Translations under genes and position numbers: made by a program
NCBI GenBank assembly: GCA_001898035.1
Contig: MKRX01000006.1
Coordinates: 60,399-124,398 of the forward strand
From: Armatimonadetes bacterium 55-13
GTDB lineage: Bacteria; Armatimonadota; Fimbriimonadia; Fimbriimonadales; Fimbriimonadaceae
Length of the DNA stretch: 64,000 nucleotides
Reading direction: 5' to 3'
Part shown: in pieces, positions 43,254 to 52,405 of the stretch
Position numbering within the stretch: position 1 is the stretch's first letter
Layout: the number at the start of each line of letters is the position of its first letter
Notes under the pieces: model-generated
Seen by the model: only the letters and a program-made list of their open reading frames with translations
The model's database searches: none
Told to the model about the DNA's origin: nothing

Positions 43254-44293
43254 ACCACATCTACAACATGCTTGGCCCCGAGGGATTCGGAACCTACGAG
43301 GTCGATTGGAACACCACCACCTTCCAGCGGGTCAGCGCCTCTCCAAAGGCGCTCCTGGTCCCCGGGTTCGTCGATATCCACATTCACGGCGCGTTCAGCA
43401 TCGACTTCATGAGCGCCACCCAAGAAGAAATGCTCCTCTTGTGCGATCGACTGGCCGAGGTCGGCTACGAGTCGTTCCTGCCTACCACCGTCACCGCTTC
43501 CGTTGCCGATATCCAACGCACCCTCAGCAATCTTCCCGAGCACGAAATGATCGCGGGTTTTCATCTAGAAGGCCCCTTTATCAGCCCCACCTACCCCGGC
43601 GCCCAACCTCCGTCCGCCATCGCCACCCCACCCGTCGGAGTCTCAGAATGGGACCCCATCCTGGATGATCCTCGTCTGAAGCTCATCACCCTCGCTCCCG
43701 AAGTTCCTGGCGCGCTGGACCTCTCCATGCGACTCATGAAGCGAGGTGTCAAAGTCAGCATGGGCCACACCAACGCGACCTATGACGAGGCGCGGTACGG
43801 TTTCGAGTTCGGCGTTAGCCACTCCACCCACACCTTTAATGCCATGCGCCCTCTCCACCATCGAGAGGCTGGCACCGTGGGCTACGCCATGGCTAACGAC
43901 AGCGTCTACACGGAACTTATCTACGACCGCCTTCACGTCTCCACCCCCGCCGCCAAGCTCCTCGCTAAGTGCAAACCACAAGACAAGCTGGTTGCCGTAA
44001 GCGACAGCACGATGGCTACCGGCATGCCGCCCAATCTTCAAATCAAAATGTGGGGCCTTGACGTCGTCACCGGTCCCGGATCTGTCCGTCTCGCCGCAAA
44101 TGGATCGCTGGCCGGAAGTGCCATCACTCTCCTCGACGCCTTTCGCAACCTCGCCCAGGATTTCGGTGAAGAAACCGCCATTCGCGCCTGTAGCATCAAC
44201 CCCAGACTCTCCATGAGCTGGCCCATTCAACCCCGCGTCTATCTGGAGATGGACAAGAACTACGAGATCGTTGGTCGCCGGGTCCTGAGTTAA
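43250..44293 (+). CDS. nagA: N-acetylglucosamine-6-phosphate deacetylase
   Basis: A 347-residue amidohydrolase-fold enzyme removing acetate from GlcNAc-6-P. Motifs: PGFVDIHIHGAF, GFHLEGPFIS (metal Glu), MGHTNATYDEA (metal His), THTFNAM and VSDSTMATG (catalytic Asp). It is somewhat short at the N-terminus compared with typical 380-residue NagA. It overlaps dprA by ATGA and ends convergently with sua5 in TTAA. It probably serves cell-wall amino-sugar recycling. Confidence 0.93.
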   Translation: MNHIYNMLGPEGFGTYEVDWNTTTFQRVSASPKALLVPGFVDIHIHGAFSIDFMSATQEEMLLLCDRLAEVGYESFLPTTVTASVADIQRTLSNLPEHEMIAGFHLEGPFISPTYPGAQPPSAIATPPVGVSEWDPILDDPRLKLITLAPEVPGALDLSMRLMKRGVKVSMGHTNATYDEARYGFEFGVSHSTHTFNAMRPLHHREAGTVGYAMANDSVYTELIYDRLHVSTPAAKLLAKCKPQDKLVAVSDSTMATGMPPNLQIKMWGLDVVTGPGSVRLAANGSLAGSAITLLDAFRNLAQDFGEETAIRACSINPRLSMSWPIQPRVYLEMDKNYEIVGRRVLS

Positions 44294-45228
44294 TCCTCGG
44301 GACCTGAGTGGCTGGCCTTACGCAAGCGGTCCTGCACCGCTTCCCACTCTGGAGTCTGCGGAGGGATCTCAACCAAAATCTCGGCCACTCCTTTACGATC
44401 GAGGTCGTACAGAGTCTCATAAAGATGAGCTGAATAGGCGTCCGCATCATCGCCCAAAGATATCTGCCCTGGCCCCGTCGCGTTGCCCAAGACAATGCCC
44501 ACGTCTTCCGGCCCAAGCTTGCTCACCAACCGAACCGGCGTGCGCGGAGCATAGTGCCGACGGTACATGCCCGGCCCCTTTTTGGGTTCATCGGAAACCG
44601 CGGTGTCCAACTCTGACCCCATAACCAATTCCATCGACTGACGCGAAATGACCCCTGGACGCAAAAGCTTGGGCCGGTCGCCCGAAAAATCCACCACCGT
44701 CGATTCCAGCCCCACTTCGCAAGGCCCACCATCCAAGACCATCGCCGCAAAGTCGCCAATGTTCGGGTCAACATGGTCGGCTCGTGTCGGAGAAAGCTGC
44801 ATAAACCGATTTGCGCTTGGCGCCGCCAAGGGCCGTCCAGCCGCCCGAATCACCTCGCGCGCCACCGGATGCGTAGGCATGCGCACCGCCACCGAGTCCA
44901 AGCCTGCTGTGACCTCCTCGGGAATCCATTTCAACTTCGGCAGAACCACCGTGAGAGGACCGGGCCAAAAGTGCTCCATCAACTCCAGAGCTACCGGCGG
45001 AATCTTCGCCGCCACATCGCCCAATTGCCCCCAATCGGCGATGTGAACGATCAGAGGATTATCTGCGGGTCGCTGCTTAGCGGTAAATACTGCTCGCACC
45101 GCTTCCGCGTTCGTCGCATCCGCCGCCAAGCCGTAAACCGTCTCGGTGGGAATGACGACCAGCTGCCCCGCCCGGAGGGCCTCCCCCGCTTGCTCAATCG
45201 CCTCGTGGGTCGCCGGAACAATGTTCAA
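44290..45228 (-). CDS. sua5: Threonylcarbamoyl-AMP synthase (Sua5/YwlC type)
   Basis: A 312-residue two-domain protein. The YrdC domain has VVIPTETVYGLAADA, KQRPADNPLIVHI, FWPGPLTVVL, VAVRMPTHPVA and APSANRF. The Sua5 domain starts at GMYRRHYAPRTPVRLV. It makes threonylcarbamoyl-AMP for t6A37 in ANN-decoding tRNAs. I start at TTG 45228, whose last two bases are the first bases of the aroE stop (TTGA); this gives the normal N-terminus (NIVPATHEAIEQAGEAL). A GTG further upstream would overlap aroE by 55 bp. Confidence 0.92.
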   Translation of the reverse strand: MNIVPATHEAIEQAGEALRAGQLVVIPTETVYGLAADATNAEAVRAVFTAKQRPADNPLIVHIADWGQLGDVAAKIPPVALELMEHFWPGPLTVVLPKLKWIPEEVTAGLDSVAVRMPTHPVAREVIRAAGRPLAAPSANRFMQLSPTRADHVDPNIGDFAAMVLDGGPCEVGLESTVVDFSGDRPKLLRPGVISRQSMELVMGSELDTAVSDEPKKGPGMYRRHYAPRTPVRLVSKLGPEDVGIVLGNATGPGQISLGDDADAYSAHLYETLYDLDRKGVAEILVEIPPQTPEWEAVQDRLRKASHSGPED

Positions 45229-46010
45229 CGAATCGCCTCCGCCATCGCTTCGCGGGATGGCGTCAACCCTAGCCACCACTCAAAGGACCGAGCGCCTTGG
45301 GCCACCAAGAGGGATTGCCCGTCAATCGTTCGCAACCCTCGCGCCGCCGCCTCAGTCAGAAAAGGAGTTTCGCCGTACACCAAGTCGTAAGCCACCGTTC
45401 CGTTCCTTGCCTCTGACCAATCCAGGGGTAATCGATCCCCATGAAGGCCCGCCGAGGTCGTATTCACCACCAAATCCGCGTCCACCGTAGGTTCTTCTAG
45501 CACCGACAATCCAAACTCATCCGCCAAGGCCATTGCCCGCTCCCGAGTCCGATTCCAAACTCGGACCTGATATCCCGCTCCCGGCAGCACCGCTGCCAAC
45601 GCACGGGCCGTACCCCCGGCCCCCAGCATCGTCGCCTCTCGCCCCGCCAAGCCCTGAATCGTGTCCAAAAATCCGCCCGCGTCCGTGTTGGTCGCTTCCT
45701 TGGTCGCCAGCCGAAGTGTGTTGGCCGCTCCAATTCGACGGCTGAGTTCGTCCGCCTGAGCCGCCCAAGCCAGCGCCTCTTCCTTGTGCGGTACCGTCAC
45801 GTTCACCCCACGGTAACCCAAGGCAGCCAATCGATCAAGCGCCTTTCCAACTGAACCACGTCCGACATGGACGGCCACATACCGATAAGGCAATTTCAAG
45901 GCGTCATAGGCGGCCTGGTGCATCCGAGGAGAGCGACTGTGCCCCACTGGATCTCCAATCACCGCAAAGTCGGCCACCGGCGCCTCCTCCCAACGAAAAA
46001 CCTCCGTCAC
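45225..46010 (-). CDS. aroE: Shikimate dehydrogenase
   Basis: A 261-residue enzyme converting dehydroshikimate to shikimate with NADPH. Motifs: FAVIGDPVGHSRSPRMHQAAY (shikimate site), GVNVTVPHKE (catalytic Lys), GAANTL, NTDAGGFLDTI, MLGAGGTARALA and NRT. The GTG at 46010 overlaps the upstream gene's TGA (GTGA), a better start than any upstream codon because the family begins at this point. YqeG-aroE adjacency is also known in Firmicutes. Confidence 0.93.
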   Translation of the reverse strand: MTEVFRWEEAPVADFAVIGDPVGHSRSPRMHQAAYDALKLPYRYVAVHVGRGSVGKALDRLAALGYRGVNVTVPHKEEALAWAAQADELSRRIGAANTLRLATKEATNTDAGGFLDTIQGLAGREATMLGAGGTARALAAVLPGAGYQVRVWNRTRERAMALADEFGLSVLEEPTVDADLVVNTTSAGLHGDRLPLDWSEARNGTVAYDLVYGETPFLTEAAARGLRTIDGQSLLVAQGARSFEWWLGLTPSREAMAEAIR

Positions 46011-47110
46011 GACTCCGCCGACCGAAATGCGTAGAGGCGCTGTCCCGTAAAGTTCCAAACTGCCACCACTGCCGCCGCCACGACCTTGCCAATCATCAAG
46101 CTCTGATTCGGATGCGCGGGAATGACGTTGGAAAGCGCGCTGGTGATCAGCGTGTTCAAGACTGCCCCAATAATGGAGATGAGATAGAATCGACGCAGTT
46201 GCGCCATCCGCTCTTCCTTCCCCTTCACCCGGAATGTCCACCTTCGGTTAAGCAAGAACGAATTGAACATGGCGATAATGGAAGCTAAGCCCCCCAACAC
46301 CGGCACTGCCGCCGTATAGTGATTCTTCGCCCAGCCAAATAGAGCAGGAAAGGAGCCTTGAAGCCATCCTCCCAACGCCTCGCTCAATAACCGATCTCCC
46401 CAAGGCAAAACCCGAAGGAAGATCATCGATAATCCGGCGTCGATGATAAACGAGGTCCCACCGACGATACAGAACTTGACGATCTGCCTAAACAATGTTG
46501 TATCTGATGGCGGTCTTTTCCCTTCGATCTCCGCCTCGTCAGGCTGTTCGTCCACCGGAGTAACCAAAGCGCGATAGATCGAACTTCGCAGGAGTCGCTC
46601 GGCAAACCGGTTGATCTTTGTCCCGGCAAACTCCCTACCTTCCATCTTCCGTACCCAGATCGCCTCGATTCCACATCGGTTGGCGCCCAAGATATCTGTG
46701 AATATCTGATCGCCGATCATGATCGCTTCTTCTTCTTTTCGCTTGAACTTGATCAACGCCAACCGAAACATCGCTCGGCTCGGCTTAAACTTCCCTCGCA
46801 CAGTCTCGATTCCCAACTTGGCGGAGAGCCTTCCCAACCGCTCCCGCTTCCGGGTGTTGCTAAGGATGCATAGTTCGAATCCAATCGCTTTGGCTCGTTG
46901 AACCCATTCCACCACGCCCTCGGGGAAATCTTCGGAGCCCCATTGAATGATCGTGTGATCCACGTCCAGCAAGATCAGCCGCTTACCCCGCGACCACATC
47001 TCGTCCAAATCCACATCAAGAAGCGAGTTCGCCGCGTGAGCCGGAACGAAAGGATGAAGCACCCCAGAAACGCGCCCTCGATCAAAACTCCCCGTTCGAA
47101 ATCCCTTCAT
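46007..47110 (-). CDS. YqeG-type HAD phosphatase fused to GtrA-like membrane domain
   Basis: A 367-residue fusion. Residues 1-180 are a type IIIA HAD phosphatase of the YqeG type: LILLDVDHTI (Asp49, Asp51), ILSNTRKRERLG and MIGDQIFTDILGANRCGI. Residues about 205-365 are a GtrA-like domain with four hydrophobic helices (FCIVGGTSFIIDAGLSMIFL, IAMFNSFLLNRRWTF, YLISIIGAVLNTLITSAL, VAAAVVAVWNFTGQRLYAF). GtrA proteins are thought to move lipid-linked glucose across the membrane; YqeG may be a phosphatidylglycerophosphate-type phosphatase. Together they suggest a lipid-phosphate enzyme tethered to a flippase-like unit. The start overlaps mltG (ATGA). Confidence 0.88.
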   Translation of the reverse strand: MKGFRTGSFDRGRVSGVLHPFVPAHAANSLLDVDLDEMWSRGKRLILLDVDHTIIQWGSEDFPEGVVEWVQRAKAIGFELCILSNTRKRERLGRLSAKLGIETVRGKFKPSRAMFRLALIKFKRKEEEAIMIGDQIFTDILGANRCGIEAIWVRKMEGREFAGTKINRFAERLLRSSIYRALVTPVDEQPDEAEIEGKRPPSDTTLFRQIVKFCIVGGTSFIIDAGLSMIFLRVLPWGDRLLSEALGGWLQGSFPALFGWAKNHYTAAVPVLGGLASIIAMFNSFLLNRRWTFRVKGKEERMAQLRRFYLISIIGAVLNTLITSALSNVIPAHPNQSLMIGKVVAAAVVAVWNFTGQRLYAFRSAES

Positions 47111-48114
47111 TCGGGAGTCCCTCGTTTAATCGCGTCTCGTCGTTTCTGCACGTTCTTCAAGTGTTCGGCATAGGTTGCGGAGAAAAGACTGCGGCCACTG
47201 GGGAGAGCCACATAGTACAAAAAGTTATGCTTGGTCGGGTTCAAGGCGGCCTCTATCGATTTGAGCGAGGGCGAACAGATCGGACCGGGCGGCAATCCTT
47301 TATGAGTGTAAAGGTTGTACGGTGAATCCACGTGCTTATAGTCGTCGTAGGTCAGGGGCCGCCACTTCTGGATTCCGTAATTGATAGCCGCGTCGATCTG
47401 AAGGGGCATCCCAAGTTTCAGCCGATTCTCGATGACCCCCGCCACTATCGGACGCTCGCTGTCCCGCGCAACTTCCATCTCCACCATCGATGCGATGATA
47501 ATAGCGCGATGTAAGTTCTTTGGCTCCCCTAACCCTTTCCAAATCTTCTGCTCAAATGCGGCCAACTGCCGTCGGATCACTTCCTTCGGTGTCGTCAGAG
47601 GCGGAATGTCGTAGGTGTCAGGAAAGAGGTATCCCTCCAAAGAAGTCTGCGGCAAGGGGAAAGAAACGGATCCATTAAACTCAGATGGCGATTTCGTAAG
47701 CTCCATGTACTTACTCGCCGGCCCAACTTCGTCTTTTTCCAGCAGGTTAGCCGTCCGTTGAGCCCAATTCGTTTCCGGCAGCCGAACCATGCGTCGAATC
47801 GGCTTTTTAAGTGCTTCCAAGACTTCACCCGCCGTCATATTCCCGCCCAGTGTGTAGGTGCCTCGGCGAACCGTACCCCCCGCTCGCTTCCACTTCGCAA
47901 ACAGCCGGGTCGCGGTCGCGTTCCGCAGAATCTTTCCATTCTGAAGTCGAGTCAAAGCATCGCCAAGCGAAGATGGATTCTCGAAGCGAACGTAGCGAGG
48001 AGTGTCGCTCGGATTCAGCGGCTTGAGCTGACCGGAAAACCACCAGCCTCCCCCCACCGCCAAGAGGATTGTCAGGGCAAACAAACGGACTACAAAACGT
48101 CTAAGCTTTCTCAA
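47107..48114 (-). CDS. mltG: Endolytic murein transglycosylase MltG
   Basis: A 335-residue inner-membrane enzyme with one N-terminal helix (FALTILLAVGGGWWFSG). The YceG domain has SLEGYLFPDTYDIP, the catalytic Glu in IASMVEMEVARDSERP and GMPLQIDAAINYG. It cleaves nascent glycan strands to end polymerisation. It overlaps ruvX by 14 bp at its start and the YqeG fusion by four bases at its end. Confidence 0.93.
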   Translation of the reverse strand: MRKLRRFVVRLFALTILLAVGGGWWFSGQLKPLNPSDTPRYVRFENPSSLGDALTRLQNGKILRNATATRLFAKWKRAGGTVRRGTYTLGGNMTAGEVLEALKKPIRRMVRLPETNWAQRTANLLEKDEVGPASKYMELTKSPSEFNGSVSFPLPQTSLEGYLFPDTYDIPPLTTPKEVIRRQLAAFEQKIWKGLGEPKNLHRAIIIASMVEMEVARDSERPIVAGVIENRLKLGMPLQIDAAINYGIQKWRPLTYDDYKHVDSPYNLYTHKGLPPGPICSPSLKSIEAALNPTKHNFLYYVALPSGRSLFSATYAEHLKNVQKRRDAIKRGTPE

Positions 48115-48517
48115 GGTGGTCGATATACCTTTCTAACAGAATGCGTGCCGCTTCCCCATCCCGCAGTTTCCGCCGCTGGCTGGCCTTTAAGTCCTCTTGT
48201 CTCAGGTGAGCCTCCGCTTCCACGCTGGACATTCGCTCGTCGATCATCTCGACGACATGCCCCTTGACGCGCAAATGCTCAGCCACGGTTTCACAAACAC
48301 GAGCCATTTTCCCCAGGTTCCCATCCTCTTCGATAGGTAGCCCCAAGATCACCCGATCCACCATCTCTTTCCTGACGATCGCCGAAAGATTTTCCGCGTC
48401 TTTCGCCAGGGTGCCCGTTGCCGCCAAAGCGGGTTTCGGCGTAATCACTCCAAACTCAACCTCGGCAACCGCTAAGCCGATTCGCTTAAACCCGTAGTCG
48501 ATGCCGAGCAATCTCAT
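48101..48517 (-). CDS. ruvX: Holliday-junction resolvase-like protein YqgF/RuvX
   Basis: A 138-residue RNase H-fold protein. Motifs are LLGIDYGFKRIGLAVAE (Asp7), ILGLPIEEDG, IDERMSSVEAEAHL and GEAARILLERYI. It is thought to process 16S rRNA ends and is widely linked to mltG, as here. Starts immediately after the inositol-phosphatase-like gene. Confidence 0.93.
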   Translation of the reverse strand: MRLLGIDYGFKRIGLAVAEVEFGVITPKPALAATGTLAKDAENLSAIVRKEMVDRVILGLPIEEDGNLGKMARVCETVAEHLRVKGHVVEMIDERMSSVEAEAHLRQEDLKASQRRKLRDGEAARILLERYIDHLEKA

Positions 48518-49267
48518 CTACCGAAAGGCCTCGAGCAGCTCATGATGAACCAGGCCGTTCGAGCAGAGCGCCTCTTGAGCCAACGCATGACGCCCCGAGA
48601 AATCGGTGAAACAACCCCCGGCCTCTCGAACGATCACGCTCATCGCTGAAATATCCCAGCGGTTGACCACCGGGTCGATCATCGCCTCGACCCGTCCCGT
48701 CGCCACGAGGGCGTGCCCGTAAGCGTCTCCCCACGTCCGACAAGCCATTGTCTTCTTTTCAATCTTCTGAAACCCTTCTAGCCGCCCGTGCTTGGCCATG
48801 GAGGAAGTGCTCCCACTTGCCACCACCGCATGATTCAGCTTTGGTTTCGCACTTACTCGACAAGGACGCCCGTTCCACATCGCCCCCTTGCCAATCTCCG
48901 CATAAACCAACTCGTTGAGCGCCGGAAAATAACACACCCCGATCTGCGCCTCCCCTTCCACCTCATACGCCAATAGGGTTGCATAGAGAGGAACTCCGCT
49001 CACAAACGACTTCGTCCCATCAATCGGATCGATAACCCACCGACTCCCTTCGGGCCCGGACTCGCCTTCTTCCTCACCCAATATCCCGTCCTCCGGAAAC
49101 TCCTCCGCAATCGCCGTGCGAATCAGGCGTTCCGCTTCCCGATCCGCCGCCGTCACCGGCGTGTCGTCCGACTTCAAATCGACGGGCGTACCGACTTGAA
49201 AGAGGGAAAGGGTCGAACGCCCTGCCCGGACGGCGGCGTCGATCGCAAACGCGAGACGTGGAGACAT
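48518..49267 (-). CDS. Inositol-monophosphatase-family protein, histidinol-phosphatase-like
   Basis: A 249-residue Mg-dependent phosphatase. Motifs: TPVTAADREAERLI, LGEEEG, WVIDPIDGTKSFVSGVP and RWDISAMSVIVREAGG. The KSFVSGVP variant is typical of HisN-type histidinol-phosphate phosphatases, but inositol or other substrates remain possible. The start at ATG 49267 gives a normal family N-terminus. It is the first gene of the minus-strand operon running through sua5 and is 48 bp from the divergent metallopeptidase gene. Confidence 0.88.
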   Translation of the reverse strand: MSPRLAFAIDAAVRAGRSTLSLFQVGTPVDLKSDDTPVTAADREAERLIRTAIAEEFPEDGILGEEEGESGPEGSRWVIDPIDGTKSFVSGVPLYATLLAYEVEGEAQIGVCYFPALNELVYAEIGKGAMWNGRPCRVSAKPKLNHAVVASGSTSSMAKHGRLEGFQKIEKKTMACRTWGDAYGHALVATGRVEAMIDPVVNRWDISAMSVIVREAGGCFTDFSGRHALAQEALCSNGLVHHELLEAFR

Positions 49268-49315
49268 AAGCCAGAGTTTACTATCGGGGCCGTTAACTCG
49301 GGTAAACCGGTTGCC

Positions 49316-51877
49316 ATGTTTGCTGCCCTTGCGCTCATTGCCGTGGCCCAAATTGGCCCGGCCCCCAGCCAGCACGTGGGAGACCTCCAGCCTCTTTCCG
49401 ACCCCATGCGCCCGGTCACCGAGATCACCCGCACCAGCTTCACGCTTCAATACTTCACCGTAACCCCCTGTGAAACGCGAGTCGAACTCCGCGCAGGAGA
49501 TATTCCTCGAACCGCCTACAAGGCTGTTTGGGATCAGAAGGTTGCCATCGTCAAGGGTTCCACCGGCAAACAGACGCTCCACACCCTGACCCTGAAAAAT
49601 CTCCGACCCGGCCAACGCTACTTTTATCGAATCTGGGACCCAGGCGCCAAACCTACCGATCAAGAGAAGCTTTGGGGAGCCAGCGATGGGTGGCGTCGGG
49701 AATACGCCGTCAGCACTCAGGCGCCTAAGGGAGAGAAAACCATCGTGCGCATTCCCGTCAAAGTGCTCCTGATGCCTAACGTCATCAATGTGGAGTCCGC
49801 CTACGGCGATAACGGAGCCGCGATTGCCCCAAATCCTGAGCCAATCTCGCTCGCCGACCTGAACAAAGTAAAAGAAGAGTTTGCCACCTCCGCCCGCTTC
49901 TTCTGGGTGAACTCTGGCATGAGGCTCTGGGTCGACTATCAAATCTTCGTGGATGATCGCTGGCAGCGATGGGGCCCCGAGCCCACCAAGAAGATCGACA
50001 AGTTCTACAAGGGCTGGCCGGTATGCCGCAGCTACCCCGGAGAAGACTTTCGCGCTCCTGGAGGTGGCGAATTCACCATCGTCGATACCAAGAACATCCA
50101 AAAGGTCAACAAGTCCCCCATTGTAGAGACCAAGCCGTACTCGGGCCAAATTGAAGTTGCCTTCGTTCGCAAGTGGGATGGAGCTAAGTGGCAGTTCTAC
50201 ACATCGGGTGGGGGAACGTTTGGTGTCGATCAATTTCCCAACGGCATCCCCGGTCGCTCTCAATATCTGGGCGGCGGCGATTTCGCCTGGCTCGCCACCC
50301 ACGAATTCCACCACGATCTCGAATCTCACGGCGAGTTCTCCCTGTCGAACCGCGAAGATGAGAGAATCGTCTTCAACCACCCCGCGCCCCGCTTCCGAAA
50401 AGTCAAAAACGATGGCAGCGCCGACGAAAATGCCTGGAATACTGCGGGCCGCAGCGGCGAGCACTGGCAGACCATGTGGGTCTGGGATCGCACGCTCAGC
50501 GACGCTCAATGGCTCCGCATGTACTTCGGCTACACAGAAACCGTAAAAGACGCCGATGGCGACGGATTCCCCGACAGCGATCCTCGCCTCCCCCTCGACG
50601 AGAAGCGCTTTGGCTCAAATTCCCAAAAGCCGCAATCGGACGGCGTCACTCCCGATCTCCAGAAAGTCATGCTCAGCACTTGGGCGCCCGCTCCGCTCCA
50701 AACCACTTGGATCAAGCAAGCCGCCCAAACCGCCATCCCCAATCCCACCAAGCCCGATTCAGATGGAGACGGCATCCCCGATATTTCTGATCCGTATCCG
50801 CTCATCCCCTACGCCCCATTCATCTATCCCATGCATGCCGCCATTGACGGCGATCCCTCTGAGTGGAAAGACATTCCTCTGGCGGGCAAGATGAATCGCG
50901 GCGGCATCCAAGCTACCTACCAGCAGACTCACGATGAAGCGGGCTACTACGGACTGCTTACCCTCAAAGGGCCTTGGCGTCGCGTGCAGGCCACCTTTGA
51001 CGGAGAGGGCAAGGGTGTGTACTCAAACGAAGGCGTGCAAGGCTTCGAACTCACCAATCGAACCTCCACCGGTCCGGCCCCCGGCCCCAACAACTCCATC
51101 GTAGACATTCGGCCATACATGGGCCAGACCAAGGGCCTCAAATGGAAAGCCAAGAAACTCGCCGACGATTCCATCGCCATCGAGTTCATGTGGCCCGATC
51201 GAGGCGAAGGAATCTGGTTCTGGACCGGAGCAGGTCGGGAGATCGGCTCGTGCTTCACCATTTACGATAACGACGGGCGTACCTCCTCCATCTGGGAACC
51301 CTACCAAGTCTTCTATAGCCTCATGCTAGAAGCACATGGCAAGGAGCCGATTCCCAACGGCGCTCCCAAAGAGATCGCCCCCCTTGCCCCCGTTGAAGTC
51401 ATCAAACCCGGCTCCGATCGCGTGAAATTGGGAGGCAAGTGGAAGTTGGAGGGAGACGCCTACCATTGCGATGGCGGCGACGAGAGCGCGCTCATCGTCC
51501 CCATCCCCAAGTCGGCTGAATTCGACCTCTTTGCCATCGTAGAAGCAAAGAGCGATGGCGTTCTCGCCGCTTTTCTCCCCAACACCAAAAAGACCGACGC
51601 CGGCTCGGACTATATCGGCTTCGTGGGAGGCTACGGAAACACCACCACCCGCCTCCGCCTCTTCGGTCGCGAGGTTGGCGACGAAGCGGTTGTCATGACT
51701 CCTGGCCCTCATCGACTCCAACTCTCCCGCCGAGAAGGCTCCATCTGGCTGCTTGTTGACAACAAACCGGTCCTCTGGGCGCCAGATCCGAACCCCAAGT
51801 CCATGGTGGATCGCCTCGCAATCCTCGGTGGCTACGACGGACGGCAAGTGGTCCGAGAAATCCGTATCAAACTGTAA
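49316..51877 (+). CDS. Large secreted metallopeptidase-like protein with Ca-binding and binding modules
   Basis: An 853-residue protein with a signal peptide (MFAALALIAVAQIG). A fibronectin-III-like region lies at about 45-130. A peptidase-like region has LATHEFHHDLESHGEF, an HEXXH zinc motif near residue 330. Two thrombospondin type-3-like calcium motifs follow (DADGDGFPDSDP and DSDGDGIPDISDP). A CBM9/DOMON-like domain (AIDGDPSEWKDIPL) and a concanavalin-type C-terminus (VDNKPVLWAPDPNPKSMVDRLA) end the protein. I cannot name the peptidase family. The start was set at ATG 49316, at the signal peptide. Confidence 0.75.
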   Translation: MFAALALIAVAQIGPAPSQHVGDLQPLSDPMRPVTEITRTSFTLQYFTVTPCETRVELRAGDIPRTAYKAVWDQKVAIVKGSTGKQTLHTLTLKNLRPGQRYFYRIWDPGAKPTDQEKLWGASDGWRREYAVSTQAPKGEKTIVRIPVKVLLMPNVINVESAYGDNGAAIAPNPEPISLADLNKVKEEFATSARFFWVNSGMRLWVDYQIFVDDRWQRWGPEPTKKIDKFYKGWPVCRSYPGEDFRAPGGGEFTIVDTKNIQKVNKSPIVETKPYSGQIEVAFVRKWDGAKWQFYTSGGGTFGVDQFPNGIPGRSQYLGGGDFAWLATHEFHHDLESHGEFSLSNREDERIVFNHPAPRFRKVKNDGSADENAWNTAGRSGEHWQTMWVWDRTLSDAQWLRMYFGYTETVKDADGDGFPDSDPRLPLDEKRFGSNSQKPQSDGVTPDLQKVMLSTWAPAPLQTTWIKQAAQTAIPNPTKPDSDGDGIPDISDPYPLIPYAPFIYPMHAAIDGDPSEWKDIPLAGKMNRGGIQATYQQTHDEAGYYGLLTLKGPWRRVQATFDGEGKGVYSNEGVQGFELTNRTSTGPAPGPNNSIVDIRPYMGQTKGLKWKAKKLADDSIAIEFMWPDRGEGIWFWTGAGREIGSCFTIYDNDGRTSSIWEPYQVFYSLMLEAHGKEPIPNGAPKEIAPLAPVEVIKPGSDRVKLGGKWKLEGDAYHCDGGDESALIVPIPKSAEFDLFAIVEAKSDGVLAAFLPNTKKTDAGSDYIGFVGGYGNTTTRLRLFGREVGDEAVVMTPGPHRLQLSRREGSIWLLVDNKPVLWAPDPNPKSMVDRLAILGGYDGRQVVREIRIKL

Positions 51878-51908
51878 AAAAAAATGGGGCCGGGGGTGCT
51901 CCCGGCCC
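51875..51908. terminator. Bidirectional terminator
   Basis: GGGCCGGG (51887-51894) pairs with CCCGGCCC (51901-51908). A run of nine A precedes the stem on the plus strand, giving a T run after it on the minus strand. It therefore terminates the convergent cupin gene best, and possibly the metallopeptidase gene as well. Confidence 0.8.
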
Positions 51909-51944
51909 ATCTTCCCCTTTGCAGATTCAAACACGAATCGAAAC

Positions 51945-52391
51945 TTAGACGGAAGCGATCCCGTGGCGGCCCGCAACTTCGACCGCCTCATCCATTCCCG
52001 CCGAAAGGTCCACTCGCGAAAACTCCCGGAAGAACTCTTCCTTACCCGCTGGCGTCGCCATCGCCAAGATCACCGCCTCAATATCGCCTGCGTTGCGATA
52101 GCTGTGCGGGACGTTTCGAGGCATAAACACCAAGTCTCCCGGGTTAGCCAGATAAGTTGCCTCACCAACTTGCACCTCGAATGACCCTCTCTGAACGAAA
52201 AATATCTCGTCGTCATGGGCATGAGTGTGAGGAGGAACTCCCATCCCTACCGGGACTCGATTTTCCCAAATCGAGATCTGGCCCCCAGAATCCTTCGACT
52301 CCAAAATGAATCGGACGGGCGTGCCAACCACCATCACCGTCTCTCCTTCTTCCGCCTTCACGTACTTCGATTTCAACAGCATTTCATTCAT
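51945..52391 (-). CDS. Single-domain cupin protein
   Basis: A 148-residue cupin. Motif 1 is PPHTHAHDDEIFFVQRG (His, His, Glu) and motif 2 is PRNVPHSYRNAG (His), so a metal site is complete. It could be a dioxygenase, isomerase or sensor protein; nothing more specific can be said. ATG at 52391 is preceded by GAGG at good spacing. It is divergent from a MarR regulator, with shared operator repeats in between. Confidence 0.88.
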   Translation of the reverse strand: MNEMLLKSKYVKAEEGETVMVVGTPVRFILESKDSGGQISIWENRVPVGMGVPPHTHAHDDEIFFVQRGSFEVQVGEATYLANPGDLVFMPRNVPHSYRNAGDIEAVILAMATPAGKEEFFREFSRVDLSAGMDEAVEVAGRHGIASV

Positions 52392-52405
52392 CGTAAACCT
52401 CACTG

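Noticed and set aside
48518..50509. A 663-residue minus-strand open frame
   Set aside because: Only the last 249 residues are a real inositol-phosphatase-like protein; the N-terminal 400 residues are antisense to the secreted metallopeptidase and have no family features.
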